Origin: Litchfieldella qijiaojingensis | GTDB taxonomy: Bacteria > Pseudomonadota > Gammaproteobacteria > Pseudomonadales > Halomonadaceae | Assembly (NCBI RefSeq): GCF_014651875.1 | Contig: NZ_BMXS01000012.1 | Coordinates: 1 to 64,000 of the forward strand | Length of the DNA: 64,000 bases | Direction: 5' to 3' | Shown: positions 20,420 through 29,686 of the stretch, piece by piece | Position numbering within the stretch: the first letter of the stretch is position 1 | Layout of the letters: the number at the start of each line of letters is the position of its first letter | Program-made: the position numbers and the translations under genes | Notes under the pieces: model-generated | The model's input: the letters and a program-made list of their open reading frames with translations, nothing else | What the model was told of the DNA's origin: nothing | Databases searched by the model: none

Positions 20420-20443
20420 ACGGGCAGCCATCTGGCTGCCCGT
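20420..20443 (+). terminator. hairpin after the DUF2905 gene
   Basis: ACGGGCAGCCA and TGGCTGCCCGT form an 11-base perfect stem with a 2-base nominal loop. There is no T run. It separates the gene from the convergent trpC. Confidence 0.65.
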
Positions 20444-20466
20444 CTCGCGCATGAGCCTAAAGCACC

Positions 20467-21276
20467 TCAGAAGAACAGCCGCTTGAGCGCCTCACCCGGG
20501 TCGGGCTCACGCATGAAGGCCTCGCCCACCAGGAACCCATGGACATCGTGCTCGCGCATACGCTGCACATCATCGCGAGTATGGATACCCGATTCGGTGA
20601 TCACCGTCACCCTCTGGGGGATGCGTTCAAGCAGCTCGAAAGTGGTCTCGAGCCGGGTATCGAAGGTATGCAGATCGCGGTTGTTGATGCCCACCAGCGA
20701 CAGTTCAAGGGCCAGTGCCCGCTCGAGTTCCCGAGCATCGTGGACTTCCACCAGCACATCCATGCCGAGCTCTCCGGCCTGCTGGTGCAGATCGCGCATC
20801 CGGGCATCGTCGAGGGCGGCAACGATCAGCAGGATGCAATCGGCACCGATCGCGCGCGCCTCACTGACCTGATAACCATGAGTGATGAAGTCCTTGCGGA
20901 TCACCGGCAACTCGCAAGCGTCGCGAGCGGCGATCAAATAGTCTTCATGGCCCTGGAAGAAGTCGGCATCGGTAAGTACCGACAGGCAGGCGGCACCACC
21001 GGCCTGGTAACTCGCGGCAATCTCGGCGGGGTGGAAATTCTCGCGCATCACCCCCTTGGAAGGTGACGCCTTCTTTATCTCGGCAATCACCGCCGGTTCC
21101 CCAGCGCGGATACGGGTATCCAACGCCGCGATGAAACCACGCGGCGCCCCTTGGGCTGCGGCCCGCTCGAGCAGCTCACGCTCCGAAATCGCTCGACGAC
21201 GCTCCTCCACTTCTTCATCCTTGCGAGCCAGAATCCTGGCCAGGATGGTCGGCAGTTCAGCCGATGTGCTGCTCAT
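20467..21276 (-). CDS. trpC: indole-3-glycerol phosphate synthase
   Basis: A TIM-barrel enzyme of 269 residues that closes the indole ring from CdRP in tryptophan synthesis. Visible signatures are [10 protein letters not shown] (about residues 66-75), VIRKDFI (about 124-130) and [10 protein letters not shown] (about 184-193), which carry catalytic and phosphate-binding residues. The TrpF domain found fused to it in E. coli is absent, so this is the stand-alone form. The start could be 21276 (chosen, normal length) or 21303. It is the last gene of trpEGDC, 64 bases after trpD. Confidence 0.95.
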   Translation of the reverse strand: MSSTSAELPTILARILARKDEEVEERRRAISERELLERAAAQGAPRGFIAALDTRIRAGEPAVIAEIKKASPSKGVMRENFHPAEIAASYQAGGAACLSVLTDADFFQGHEDYLIAARDACELPVIRKDFITHGYQVSEARAIGADCILLIVAALDDARMRDLHQQAGELGMDVLVEVHDARELERALALELSLVGINNRDLHTFDTRLETTFELLERIPQRVTVITESGIHTRDDVQRMREHDVHGFLVGEAFMREPDPGEALKRLFF

Positions 21277-21340
21277 ATCATGTTTCCCGGTTCGGTGTAC
21301 CATGCAACGTCAAGGGTCGCCGGCAGTTCGCGGCAGAAGA

Positions 21341-22363
21341 CTACTCGTCGGCGAAGACGCGAGTAAAGTCCACGAGCTCCTTCATCTTTTCCAGCGGCAG
21401 ATGCGATGCTTGGGCATCCTGGGCCATCGCCACGCCTTCGGCCAGATTGTCGGCTACGCCCGAGACGTACAGCGCGGCACCTGCATTCAGCGCCACGATG
21501 TCTCCGGGAGCCCCATCGCCACCCAAGGCCTCCTTGACCAACCGCAGACTATCTTCCGCGGTCACCACCTTGAGCGGATCCAGGGCCTGGCGCTCGATGC
21601 CGAAGTCCTCGGGCGCAATTCGGTATCCACGGATTTCGCCATCCTTGAGCTCGGCGACTTGGGTCGGGGCCGCCAGTGAGATTTCGTCGAGCCCATCCTC
21701 AGCATGTACCACCAACACATGGCGGCTACCCAGGCGCTTGAGCACTTCGGCCATCACCGGCACCAAGGCCGCCTCGTAGACACCCAACACCTGGTTCGGC
21801 GCACCAGCCGGGTTGGTCAACGGCCCCAGGATATTGAACAGGGTACGCACCCCCATCTCACGACGCGGACCAATGGCATGACGCATTGCCTGGTGATGCA
21901 TGGGAGCGAACATGAAGCCCACACCGACCTGGTCGATGCAACGCGCCACCTGCTCCGCGTTCAGGTCGATCTTGATCCCCGCCACGGCGAACAGATCGGC
22001 ACTGCCGGACGACGACGACACGCTGCGGTTGCCATGCTTGGCGACATGCGCTCCACCCGCCGCGGCGACGAAACTCGATGCCGTGGAGACGTTGAAAAGG
22101 TTGGCGCCGTCGCCACCGGTACCTACGATATCGACAACATTCTCGCAGTGAGTCTGCACCGGTGTCATCAACTCGCGCATGACTTGGGCGGCAGCACTGA
22201 TCTCCTCGACGCTTTCCCCTTTCATCGACAACCCGATCAGGAAACCACCGATCTGAGCATCGGTGGCTTCGCCGGTCATGATGGTGCGCATCACCTCATG
22301 GGTCTGGTCGAAACTCAAGCTCTGGCCGCGCATCACGGCCGCAATGGCCTCTCGCATCTGCAT
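21341..22363 (-). CDS. trpD: anthranilate phosphoribosyltransferase
   Basis: A 340-residue class IV glycosyltransferase that joins anthranilate to PRPP. GTGGDGANLFNVST (about residues 83-96) and the KHGNRSVSSSSGSADL segment (about 110-125) are the phosphoribosyl-binding loops. It is not fused to TrpG, unlike E. coli. It follows trpG by 27 bases and precedes trpC in the operon. GGAG lies a little far upstream of the ATG at 22363, and a second ATG two codons in is possible. Confidence 0.96.
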   Translation of the reverse strand: MQMREAIAAVMRGQSLSFDQTHEVMRTIMTGEATDAQIGGFLIGLSMKGESVEEISAAAQVMRELMTPVQTHCENVVDIVGTGGDGANLFNVSTASSFVAAAGGAHVAKHGNRSVSSSSGSADLFAVAGIKIDLNAEQVARCIDQVGVGFMFAPMHHQAMRHAIGPRREMGVRTLFNILGPLTNPAGAPNQVLGVYEAALVPVMAEVLKRLGSRHVLVVHAEDGLDEISLAAPTQVAELKDGEIRGYRIAPEDFGIERQALDPLKVVTAEDSLRLVKEALGGDGAPGDIVALNAGAALYVSGVADNLAEGVAMAQDAQASHLPLEKMKELVDFTRVFADE

Positions 22364-22390
22364 AATAATGGGTCTCCTTTCCGGTGACGG

Positions 22391-22975
22391 CTAGGTGCGC
22401 TCGAGGAAATTGGCCAACAGCTCATGGCCCTGGCGGGTCAGGATCGACTCGGGATGGAACTGCACGCCCTCGATATCCAGGGTCTTGTGACGTAGTCCCA
22501 TGATCACGCCAGGCGTGACATCATCATCGTCCACCCAGGCGGTGACTTCCAGACACTCTGGCAGACTATCGGCCGCCACGATCAACGAATGATAACGCGT
22601 CACTTCCAAGGGATTCTCGAGCCCCCTGAATACGCCGTCACCACGGTGGCGGACACGGGAGGTCTTGCCATGCATGACCTGCGGGGCTCGCACCACTTCG
22701 CCACCATACACCTGACCGATGGCCTGGTGGCCCAGACACACGCCCAGAATCGGCAACCTGCCGGCAAAGTGACGAATCACCTGCATGGAGATACCAGCCT
22801 CGTTGGGCGTGCAAGGGCCGGGAGAAATGACGATATGACTCGGCGCCATGGCCTCGATGGCATCCAGGGTGATGGCATCGTTGCGATGAGTTTCCACCTT
22901 CGCCCCCAGCTCGGCGAGGTATTGCACCAGGTTGTAAGTGAAACTGTCGTAGTTATCCAGCATCAGCACGGACAT
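22391..22975 (-). CDS. trpG: anthranilate synthase component II (glutamine amidotransferase)
   Basis: A 194-residue class I glutaminase with the nucleophile motif GVCLGHQ (Cys near residue 79) and the HPES triad region near residue 172. It supplies ammonia to TrpE, and probably also to PabB (9196), since no separate pabA is in the window. It lies 66 bases after trpE and 27 bases before trpD. Confidence 0.96.
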   Translation of the reverse strand: MSVLMLDNYDSFTYNLVQYLAELGAKVETHRNDAITLDAIEAMAPSHIVISPGPCTPNEAGISMQVIRHFAGRLPILGVCLGHQAIGQVYGGEVVRAPQVMHGKTSRVRHRGDGVFRGLENPLEVTRYHSLIVAADSLPECLEVTAWVDDDDVTPGVIMGLRHKTLDIEGVQFHPESILTRQGHELLANFLERT

Positions 22976-23041
22976 GGATCGGTCTCCGGCTCTCGCCCGG
23001 CCATCTGCCGGGCGATGAAATTCAGGCAGTCGTGGGCAGCG

Positions 23042-24541
23042 TTACTCGAGATTGTCCAGGCCACGTTCAGCCATGGCCACGGCGCGGAACAGTGCCCGTC
23101 CCTTGTTGAGCGTTTCCTGCCACTCCATCTCGGGAACCGAGTCGGCAACGATGCCGGCCCCGGCCTGCACATGCAGCTCGCCGTCCTTGATCACCGCGGT
23201 GCGGATGGCAATAGCGGTATCCATGTTACCGTGCCAGGAAAGATAGCCCACGGCACCGGAGTAGATGCCACGCTTGACCGGCTCCAGTTCGTCGATGATT
23301 TCCATGGCGCGGATCTTCGGTGCGCCAGACAGGGTGCCCGCAGGGAAGGTGGCACGCAGTACGTCCATCGCCGAAAGGCCTGGTTTCAGGCGGCCGGTGA
23401 CGTTCGAGACGATATGCATGACATGCGAGTAACGCTCCACCACCATCTGGTCGGTCACCTTGACCGAGCCGGTTTCGCTGATCCGGCCGACATCGTTGCG
23501 CCCCAGGTCGATCAGCATCAGGTGCTCGGCGATTTCCTTGGGGTCGCTGAGCAAGTCGACCTCCAGGGCACGATCCTCGTCCTCGGTACGGCCCCGCACC
23601 CGAGTACCGGCGATCGGCCGCACCGTGACCTCGCCTTCTTCCAGGCGGGTAAGAATCTCTGGTGACGAGCCCACCACCTGATGGTCGCCGAGATTGAAGA
23701 AGAACATGTAGGGCGAAGGGTTGAGGCTGCGCAATGCCCGGTAAAGGTCCAGCGGTGGCGCCTGATAGGGTATCGACATACGCTGCGACGGCACGCACTG
23801 CATGACATCGCCAGCCAGCACGTATTCCTTGATCTTCTCCACTGCCGCCTTGAAGCCTTCCTCGGTGAAGCCCGAAGTAAAGTGTCCCTCCTCGACGGCA
23901 CTCCGACCAGTACCCGAACTGGCGGTATTGAGCGTTGCGCTGCGCAACTGGCCCTCCAGACGTTCGAGTCGCACCTTGGCACGCTCGAAGGCCTCGCTCT
24001 CCGATGGATCGACGTGGGTCCACAGGGTCAAGCGACCGGAGAGGTTGTCGAAGACCACCAGGTCGTTGCAGACCAGCAGCAGAATATCCGGCACCCCCAG
24101 TGGATCGGGCTTGGTCTCCACATGCGGCCCGCGCAAGCGCGGCTCGATATAACGAATGGTGTCATAGCCGAAATACCCCACCAGCCCGCCATCGAAACGC
24201 GGCTGGTCATCGAGACGTGGCACTTGGAAACGATGCTGGAAGGTTTCGACCCAGGCGAGCGGATCGTCGACCGTGATGGTTTCCTGACATTCGCCATCGA
24301 TGACATGACGCACCTCGAAGCCTCTCACTTCGATGCGTTCATTGCACGGTAGGCCGATGATCGAGTAGCGACCCCACTTCTCACCGCCTTGCACGGATTC
24401 GAGCAGGAAGGTCCAGGGGGCATTGGCCAGTTTGAGATAGGTCGACAAGGGAGTGTCGAGATCGGCGAGCACTTCTCGCGTGACCGGAATACGGTTGTAA
24501 CCGGCCTGCGCCAGCTCGGCGAAGCGTTCGGGAGTCATCAT
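23042..24541 (-). CDS. trpE: anthranilate synthase component I
   Basis: A chorismate-utilising enzyme of 499 residues, the usual TrpE length. It converts chorismate and ammonia from TrpG to anthranilate. The N-terminal Trp feedback site includes [15 protein letters not shown] (about residues 48-62). The catalytic half includes PIAGTRVRG (about 328) and [22 protein letters not shown] (about 425). Tandem ATG codons at 24541 and 24538 leave the exact start open. An extension to 24592 overlaps the attenuator and was rejected. A 30-codon Trp leader lies upstream. Confidence 0.95.
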   Translation of the reverse strand: MMTPERFAELAQAGYNRIPVTREVLADLDTPLSTYLKLANAPWTFLLESVQGGEKWGRYSIIGLPCNERIEVRGFEVRHVIDGECQETITVDDPLAWVETFQHRFQVPRLDDQPRFDGGLVGYFGYDTIRYIEPRLRGPHVETKPDPLGVPDILLLVCNDLVVFDNLSGRLTLWTHVDPSESEAFERAKVRLERLEGQLRSATLNTASSGTGRSAVEEGHFTSGFTEEGFKAAVEKIKEYVLAGDVMQCVPSQRMSIPYQAPPLDLYRALRSLNPSPYMFFFNLGDHQVVGSSPEILTRLEEGEVTVRPIAGTRVRGRTEDEDRALEVDLLSDPKEIAEHLMLIDLGRNDVGRISETGSVKVTDQMVVERYSHVMHIVSNVTGRLKPGLSAMDVLRATFPAGTLSGAPKIRAMEIIDELEPVKRGIYSGAVGYLSWHGNMDTAIAIRTAVIKDGELHVQAGAGIVADSVPEMEWQETLNKGRALFRAVAMAERGLDNLE

Positions 24542-24573
24542 GGCCCGGCATTTCCTCACAAGACGTTTCTGGG

Positions 24574-24627
24574 TGGTGACAAAAACACGCAACGGCCCAA
24601 AGGGCTATGAAGGAGAAGAGGTCACCA
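24574..24627 (-). promoter_or_regulatory. trp leader RNA pairing region (attenuator candidate)
   Basis: In the minus-strand RNA, UGGUGAC, made of the last Trp codon, the stop codon and one further base (24627-24621), is perfectly complementary to GUCACCA (24580-24574). Between them sits a short GCCC-TTT-GGGC hairpin, and GTTTTTG follows it after about ten bases. A ribosome stalled on the Trp codons would cover the first segment and change the fold. The terminator stem as I see it is only four base pairs, so the mechanism is uncertain. Confidence 0.5.
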
Positions 24628-24714
24628 TCGCCAGCGCTTGACATCGCGCATCAGCGCACCAGCGCCGTAAACGACCAATGGATATTGCAAGGAAAAGCGG
24701 GATTCCAGCGTCAT
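24622..24714 (-). CDS. trpL: trp leader peptide
   Basis: A 30-codon open frame between gph and trpE that ends ...RDVKRWRW then TGA: two Trp codons within the last three residues, directly before the stop. That is the classic layout of a transcription-attenuation leader peptide, in which low charged tRNA-Trp stalls the ribosome. An internal ATG at 24651 would give a 9-residue peptide with the same ending. Neither start has a strong ribosome site. It is too short for ordinary gene finders. Complementary segments follow it at 24574-24627. Confidence 0.65.
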   Translation of the reverse strand: MTLESRFSLQYPLVVYGAGALMRDVKRWRW

Positions 24715-24735
24715 GGAACGGTCCGTAAAGCGAGA

Positions 24736-24741
24736 GTTATA
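24736..24741 (-). promoter_or_regulatory. candidate -10 box for the trp leader transcript
   Basis: TATAAC on the minus strand lies about 20 bases upstream of the leader ATG, in an AT-rich stretch between gph and the leader. A TTGGAT upstream is spaced only 14 bases away, so the -35 is weak or absent. Confidence 0.35.
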
Positions 24742-24789
24742 GCGGAATCTTATTGATCCAACGCTTCTTATAGCAGTGATTGTCCAACC

Positions 24790-25455
24790 CTAAACGAGTT
24801 CCGCCAACGATTCAACCATCGCATCGGGGCGACTCGCCGCTACCGGCTCGCCATGATTATAGCCGTAGGGTACCGCGAGCGTGCGGAAGCCCGCCCGTCG
24901 TCCCGCGTCGATGTCATGCCGCGAGTCGCCAACCATCAAGCACTCTTGAACATCCATCCCGAAATGCCTGGCCACATGTCGCAGCGGTGCGGGATCGGGC
25001 TTCTTCTGAGGCAACGAGTCGCCGCCCAGGCACAAGCCAAAGTGAGCGGAAAGACCGAACTCCTCCAGGATCGGAGCAATGAAGGCATGTGGCTTGTTTG
25101 TCACCAGCGCCAGTGCGAACCCTCGCCCATGCAAAACATCCAATGCCTCGCGAACGCCGGAATAGAGCCGCGTTTTCACGTTAGGTGCCTGACCATAGTA
25201 ATGCAGGAATGCCTCATGAGCGGACTCGTGAACCTCAGGTGCCGGGAGTTCTCCCGTCGCATCGCGCAAAGCGCGCTCCAGAAGCTTGTGCGAGCCGTTG
25301 CCAACCCAGTCACGCACTCGGCCCTCGCCACGGCCCGTCACCCCATGGTCGTCCAGCGCCCGGTCGACCGCCACCGCCAGGTCGGGGACCGAGTCGATCA
25401 AGGTTCCGTCCAGATCGAACGTGACCAGGCGAATCCCCTCCAACACTGGATGCAT
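24790..25455 (-). CDS. gph: phosphoglycolate phosphatase
   Basis: A HAD-superfamily hydrolase of 221 residues. The nucleophile motif FDLDGTLIDS is at about residues 13-22, motif II is VTNKPH near 119, and motif IV is GDSRHDIDAGRRAG near 172. It removes phosphate from 2-phosphoglycolate formed in DNA repair. AGAGGTG precedes the ATG. It stands directly upstream of the trp leader. In many gammaproteobacteria the order is rpe-gph-trpE or trpS. Here rpe is 3.4 kb away. The 25456-25707 gap to the divergent NDH-2 gene shows no further gene. Confidence 0.92.
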   Translation of the reverse strand: MHPVLEGIRLVTFDLDGTLIDSVPDLAVAVDRALDDHGVTGRGEGRVRDWVGNGSHKLLERALRDATGELPAPEVHESAHEAFLHYYGQAPNVKTRLYSGVREALDVLHGRGFALALVTNKPHAFIAPILEEFGLSAHFGLCLGGDSLPQKKPDPAPLRHVARHFGMDVQECLMVGDSRHDIDAGRRAGFRTLAVPYGYNHGEPVAASRPDAMVESLAELV

Positions 25456-25707
25456 TAGAACACCTCTTTAAAATCAATAAGATGAAAGAAAGACGGCGCC
25501 ACGCATCCCGTTCACGCATGTAATATTACGAAAAGACATGGCCAAAAAACGTTTCAGGGCATAGGCAGCGACGCGCAAGAGGCATATGCTTAAAGGCGGT
25601 CGTCGCCGCTACCAGGTCGAGAGCCCTCGCCACGTCGAGACGCCCTTCCTGACCCAGGCGATTTATTTTACGCACTTTTCCTTCACACTTTCAGTCAGGA
25701 GTCTCGC

Positions 25708-27006
25708 ATGACCCTACCACGTATCGTGGTGGTCGGCGGAGGCGCGGGCGGACTCGAGCTGGTCACTCGGCTCGGACGCAAGCTCGGCAAGCGCAAGCGC
25801 GCCGAGATCGTGCTCGTCGACCGCAACCCCACTCACATCTGGAAACCCTTGCTTCACGAAGTTGCCACCGGCGTCCTCGACTCGGGGCTCGACGAAGTTT
25901 CCTATCAGGGCCATTCCAAGGCACATGGTTACCACTTCCAGCGCGGCACGCTAAGCGATCTTGACCGGGAGGCACGCCGTCTGACCCTGGCACCGATCAT
26001 CGGCGACAACGGCGCCATGGTCCTGCCCTCTCGCACCCTGGAATACGATTATCTGGTGTTGTCGCTGGGCAGTGTCTCCAACGACTTCGGCACCCCCGGC
26101 GTAGCCAACCACTGCCACTTCCTCGATAGCCCACAGCAGGCCGAAGCCTTCCGTCACGACATGCTCAACACCTTTCTGCAATACAGCGATCCCGAAAGGC
26201 GGCTACACACCAATCTGGTCGTGGGTATCGTGGGTGCTGGCGCCACCGGCGTGGAACTCGCCGCCGAGCTCTACGATGCCTCCAAGATGCTGCACAGCTA
26301 CGGTTTCACATCGCTCAATAGTGGCCAGCTAGACGTGCATCTGATCGAAGCGGCCCCACAGATTCTGCCGGCATTGCCAGAGCGCATCAGCAAAGCCGTG
26401 CATCGCGAGTTGGAAAAGCTTGGCGTGCATATTCATGTCGATACTCGGGTCACCCAAGCCGACGAGCATGGTTTCATGACCGCCGACGGCACCCGCATCG
26501 ACACCGATCTGAACGTCTGGGCCGCGGGGATTCGGGCGCCAGCCTTTCTTTCGGATCTGGGCCTGTCCACAGAACGCAATCACCAGATCAAGGTCAAGCG
26601 CTCGCTGCAGAGCCTCGACGATGAACGCATCTTCGCCTTTGGCGACTGTGCAGCCTGCCCTCAGCCTGACGGCAAGCTGGTACCGCCTCGCGCCCAGGCT
26701 GCGCATCAGCAAGCCTCGCGCCTATATCGCAACCTCGTCGCAACCCTCGAGGGCAAACCGCTCAAGGACTTCACCTTCCGCGACCGCGGCTCGTTGATCT
26801 CACTGGCGCATTTCGATGCCGTCGGCAGCCTGATGCGCGGCGCCTCGGCACGCAGCCTGTTCATCGAAGGCCGCATCGCCAAGGTGTTCTACGCCTCACT
26901 GTATCGCATGCATCAGTACGCTATTCATGGTGCAGTGAAAACCGGCATGACGGTGGTCGTCGATGGCATCAACCGCTACCTGCGGCCGAAGATGAAGCTG
27001 CACTGA
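25708..27006 (+). CDS. ndh: type II NADH:quinone oxidoreductase (NDH-2)
   Basis: A 432-residue single-subunit flavoprotein. It has two dinucleotide-binding GxGxxG motifs (VVVGGGAGGLE at about residues 7-17 for FAD, VGIVGAGATGVELAAELYD at about 172-190 for NADH) and the conserved IFAFGDCA near residue 311. The C-terminal amphipathic segment (residues about 395-432) would bind the inner membrane. It passes electrons from NADH to quinone without pumping protons. An ATG with AGGAG upstream sets the start. It stands alone between divergent and convergent neighbours. Confidence 0.92.
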   Translation: MTLPRIVVVGGGAGGLELVTRLGRKLGKRKRAEIVLVDRNPTHIWKPLLHEVATGVLDSGLDEVSYQGHSKAHGYHFQRGTLSDLDREARRLTLAPIIGDNGAMVLPSRTLEYDYLVLSLGSVSNDFGTPGVANHCHFLDSPQQAEAFRHDMLNTFLQYSDPERRLHTNLVVGIVGAGATGVELAAELYDASKMLHSYGFTSLNSGQLDVHLIEAAPQILPALPERISKAVHRELEKLGVHIHVDTRVTQADEHGFMTADGTRIDTDLNVWAAGIRAPAFLSDLGLSTERNHQIKVKRSLQSLDDERIFAFGDCAACPQPDGKLVPPRAQAAHQQASRLYRNLVATLEGKPLKDFTFRDRGSLISLAHFDAVGSLMRGASARSLFIEGRIAKVFYASLYRMHQYAIHGAVKTGMTVVVDGINRYLRPKMKLH

Positions 27007-27013
27007 CAATCCC

Positions 27014-27039
27014 CGCGCCTGGCCGACCGGCCAGGCGCG
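27014..27039 (+). terminator. terminator hairpin after ndh
   Basis: GCGCCTGGCC and GGCCAGGCGC form a perfect 10-base stem around GACC, extended by one pair, followed by TCTCC. It also lies just downstream of the convergent gene at 27055. Confidence 0.75.
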
Positions 27040-27054
27040 TCTCCATTACGGCTC

Positions 27055-28326
27055 TCATTCATTCAGCGACGGGTTCGCATAGGAAATGCGATAGATGGCC
27101 CCCGTGAGGTCGTCAGACACCAGGAGCGACCCGTCGCGAAGCTGGGCCACATCGACCGGCCGACCAAAATATTCGCCGTTTTCATCCAGCCAGCCTTCGG
27201 CGAACGGCACGGTGGGACCGGTCACGTTGCCTTCCGCGTCGACGGGCGTGAACATCACCCGAGCGCCGATGGGCTCGGTACGATTCCAGGAGCCATGCTG
27301 AGCGGAAAAGATACCGCCTCGGTATTGTTCGGGGAACATCCTGCCCGTATAGAACATCATGCCGAGATCAGCGGCATGCGCGGCGGTCTCGACCACAGGA
27401 AAGATGACGTCCTCGGGCACCTCCTCATTCTTGTACTCGTTGGTGCGGACGTCACCGCCACCATACCAGGGGAAACCGAAATTCTGTCCCGGCTGGGTTT
27501 GGCGGTTAATTTCCCCGGGAGGGATATCGTCTCCCATGCCGTCGACCTGATTGTCGGTGAACCACAACTCTCCCGTCGTCGGATGGAAATCCTGTCCCAC
27601 CGAATTGCGCACGCCATAGGTGTAGACTTCCCTATTGCTGCCATCCTGGTTGACCCGGATGATTCCACCGATGCCATGCTCGGCAAAGACATCGAGATGC
27701 TCCTTTGGCGGCACGTTGTATGGCTGACCCAGCGATATGTAAAGCTTGCCATCGGGCCCGATGTCACATACCCGCGCGGTATGATTGTAACTGACGAACT
27801 CCTCAGGGATGAGTTCACCGCCCGGGATGACGGGCACGGCGACCACATCCGGACTTTCATAGAAGAATTCCGCAGCCGGATAGGCAAGGACGCGATTCTG
27901 CTCGGCGATATAGAGAACGCCCTCCGGAGAGAAGCAGGGACCATTGGGGATCGCCTTGTCTAGCGGTGGGACGAAGTTCTTGACCTCGTCGGCCACCCGG
28001 TCCTTATCACGATCGGTAACGGCCCATACCTCAGTCTTGCGAGTACCGACAAAGGTGACGACTCCCTGAGGGCCTACCGCCATGTGACGAGCATCCGGTA
28101 CCAGTGCATAGAGATCGATCTTGAAGCCATCCGGCAGCTGAATTCGCTCCAGTGTCTTGCGGACGGCATCCGCACTGGGACTGTTCTGGTCGATAGTGGT
28201 GAACTCCGCCTCTCCTGTGATCTGGAAGCCGCCTAGCTTCTCCAAGGTATCGTCGGTCTGTGCATAAGCCGACGTGAAGGCCACCGAGCCGGCAGCAAGC
28301 CCTGCGGCGAATAGTTTGTTTTTCAT
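27055..28326 (-). CDS. exported sorbosone/glucose dehydrogenase-like beta-propeller protein
   Basis: A protein of 423 residues from the ATG at 28326 (AGGAGAG upstream). A signal peptide runs MKNKLFAAGLAAGSVAFTSA with cleavage near YAQ (residue 23). The rest is a six-bladed propeller of the soluble PQQ-dependent glucose/sorbosone dehydrogenase family, with SLGQPYN, GVRNSVGQDFHPTTGELWFTDN (about residues 240-262), FGFPWYGGG and a late HGSWNR. Such enzymes oxidise sugars or aldehydes in the periplasm with PQQ. Whether PQQ is bound here cannot be told. No cytochrome partner gene is adjacent. Confidence 0.82.
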   Translation of the reverse strand: MKNKLFAAGLAAGSVAFTSAYAQTDDTLEKLGGFQITGEAEFTTIDQNSPSADAVRKTLERIQLPDGFKIDLYALVPDARHMAVGPQGVVTFVGTRKTEVWAVTDRDKDRVADEVKNFVPPLDKAIPNGPCFSPEGVLYIAEQNRVLAYPAAEFFYESPDVVAVPVIPGGELIPEEFVSYNHTARVCDIGPDGKLYISLGQPYNVPPKEHLDVFAEHGIGGIIRVNQDGSNREVYTYGVRNSVGQDFHPTTGELWFTDNQVDGMGDDIPPGEINRQTQPGQNFGFPWYGGGDVRTNEYKNEEVPEDVIFPVVETAAHAADLGMMFYTGRMFPEQYRGGIFSAQHGSWNRTEPIGARVMFTPVDAEGNVTGPTVPFAEGWLDENGEYFGRPVDVAQLRDGSLLVSDDLTGAIYRISYANPSLNE

Positions 28327-28399
28327 TGTTCTCTCCTGATGTGCCAGTGTGTTACTCAACCGACATCCTCATCCACGGAGTAAAGATAGCCGCTAACGA

Positions 28400-28431
28400 C
28401 AAAGGCCGCCGAGTCTTCTCGGCGGCCTTTG
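28400..28431 (-). terminator. terminator hairpin after the rpe/GIY-YIG operon
   Basis: CAAAGGCCGCCGAG and CTCGGCGGCCTTTG form a 14-base perfect stem around TCTT. On the minus strand it ends CCTTTGTC. It lies about 105 bases downstream of the GIY-YIG stop. I see no convincing gene in 28432-28536. Confidence 0.75.
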
Positions 28432-28536
28432 TGCATGTTTATCGCACTAAAACATTTCAGCGCCCGGCAACTTCCTCGACACCGCTGGTCTGTAGCGGTT
28501 GCCCCTCGTCGCCATGACACTTGGTCAGAAGCGGCC

Positions 28537-28839
28537 CTAGTCCCCGCCCTGTGCAACCCAAAGACGCTTGCGAGCCGCCGATAGACGCTTGACCCTGGCC
28601 TCGAGGCGTAATGCCTCGCCATGCCTTCCCACCGTTTGTCGATAGACTAGCCGCAAGGGACCTTTGCCACGTAGCGCCTTGGCGCCGAGCCCTCGGCTAT
28701 GCTCGCGCAGGCGTCGCTCGACGTCGGTGGTTATCCCGGTATATAGCGTACCGGCAGCGGTCTCGATGATATAGAGATACCAGACCGGCTCACCGCCGGC
28801 TCTTGCCACGACATCGTCTTCGCTGCCGTTGCCCTCCAT
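28537..28839 (-). CDS. GIY-YIG nuclease-fold protein
   Basis: A 100-residue protein made of one GIY-YIG domain. WYLYIIE (about residues 19-25) and LYTGITTDVERRLREH (about 32-47, catalytic Arg in the ERRLREH helix) are the family signature. It resembles the YhbQ/UPF0213 class, small single-domain proteins proposed to act on DNA or RNA ends. It starts four bases after the rpe stop and is probably co-expressed with rpe. Confidence 0.85.
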   Translation of the reverse strand: MEGNGSEDDVVARAGGEPVWYLYIIETAAGTLYTGITTDVERRLREHSRGLGAKALRGKGPLRLVYRQTVGRHGEALRLEARVKRLSAARKRLWVAQGGD

Positions 28840-28843
28840 TGCC

Positions 28844-29542
28844 TCAGGCCTTGGCCAGCTCGTCGCGAAACGCTTGGATCACGCTGTCGTAGCGATGCGG
28901 GTCGGTTTCGCTGGCGGCTTTGAACACCGCGGACCCAGCGACGAAGGTATCGGCACCGGCACGCGCGATCTCACGAATGTTATCGATCTTGACCCCTCCA
29001 TCGATCTCCAGCCGGATGTCACGACCGCTGGCCTCGATGCGCCTTCTGGCCTCGCGAAGCTTGTCGAGCGTGCCCGGCAGGAACGACTGGCCACCGAACC
29101 CTGGGTTGACGCTCATCAACAGGATCATGTCGACCTTGTCCATCACATGGTCGAGAAACGACAAGGGAGTCGCCGGATTGAATACCAGTCCCGAGCGGCA
29201 GCCACCGTCGCGAATGAGCTGCAAAGAGCGATCGATATGTTCGGACGCTTCCGGATGGAAAGTAATGTAGGTGGCCCCAGCCTCGATGAAATCGCCGATG
29301 ATGCGATCCACCGGCTTGACCATCAAGTGCACGTCGATAGGGGCGGTGATGCCATACTTGCGCAACGCCTCGCAAACCATCGGGCCGATGGTCAGGTTGG
29401 GTACATAATGGTTGTCCATGACATCGAAGTGCACGATATCGGCACCAGAGGCCAGCACATTGTCGACCTCTTCTCCGAGGCGGGCGAAATCGGCGGACAG
29501 GATCGAAGGGGCTATCTTGAAATCGGGACGCTGGTCGGACAT
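28844..29542 (-). CDS. rpe: ribulose-phosphate 3-epimerase
   Basis: A TIM-barrel enzyme of 232 residues (236 if started at 29554) that interconverts ribulose 5-phosphate and xylulose 5-phosphate. [16 protein letters not shown] (residues about 10-25), [17 protein letters not shown] with metal-binding His and Asp, [12 protein letters not shown] and LEIDGGVK carry the active site. No clear ribosome site distinguishes the two possible starts. It is divergent from ggt and followed by the GIY-YIG gene. Confidence 0.94.
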   Translation of the reverse strand: MSDQRPDFKIAPSILSADFARLGEEVDNVLASGADIVHFDVMDNHYVPNLTIGPMVCEALRKYGITAPIDVHLMVKPVDRIIGDFIEAGATYITFHPEASEHIDRSLQLIRDGGCRSGLVFNPATPLSFLDHVMDKVDMILLMSVNPGFGGQSFLPGTLDKLREARRRIEASGRDIRLEIDGGVKIDNIREIARAGADTFVAGSAVFKAASETDPHRYDSVIQAFRDELAKA

Positions 29543-29686
29543 GAGCGAGTCCATTATCGAATGACGAATTGAGAAAGATGGCTATTCTAACAGGAACCGG
29601 TCGCCGACTCGCGCCTGGCTCGTCATCGCGACTCGCCGGCATGATAGGCGTTCGCTAACCTCTTCTCCAATACCAAGGATCCGGTC

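Noticed and set aside
28447-28536. Possible small peptide containing KCHGDEGQPLQ, suggestive of a cytochrome c fragment
   Set aside because: No CxxCH motif, no ribosome site and no upstream start in the right frame. It follows the GIY-YIG stop by chance.
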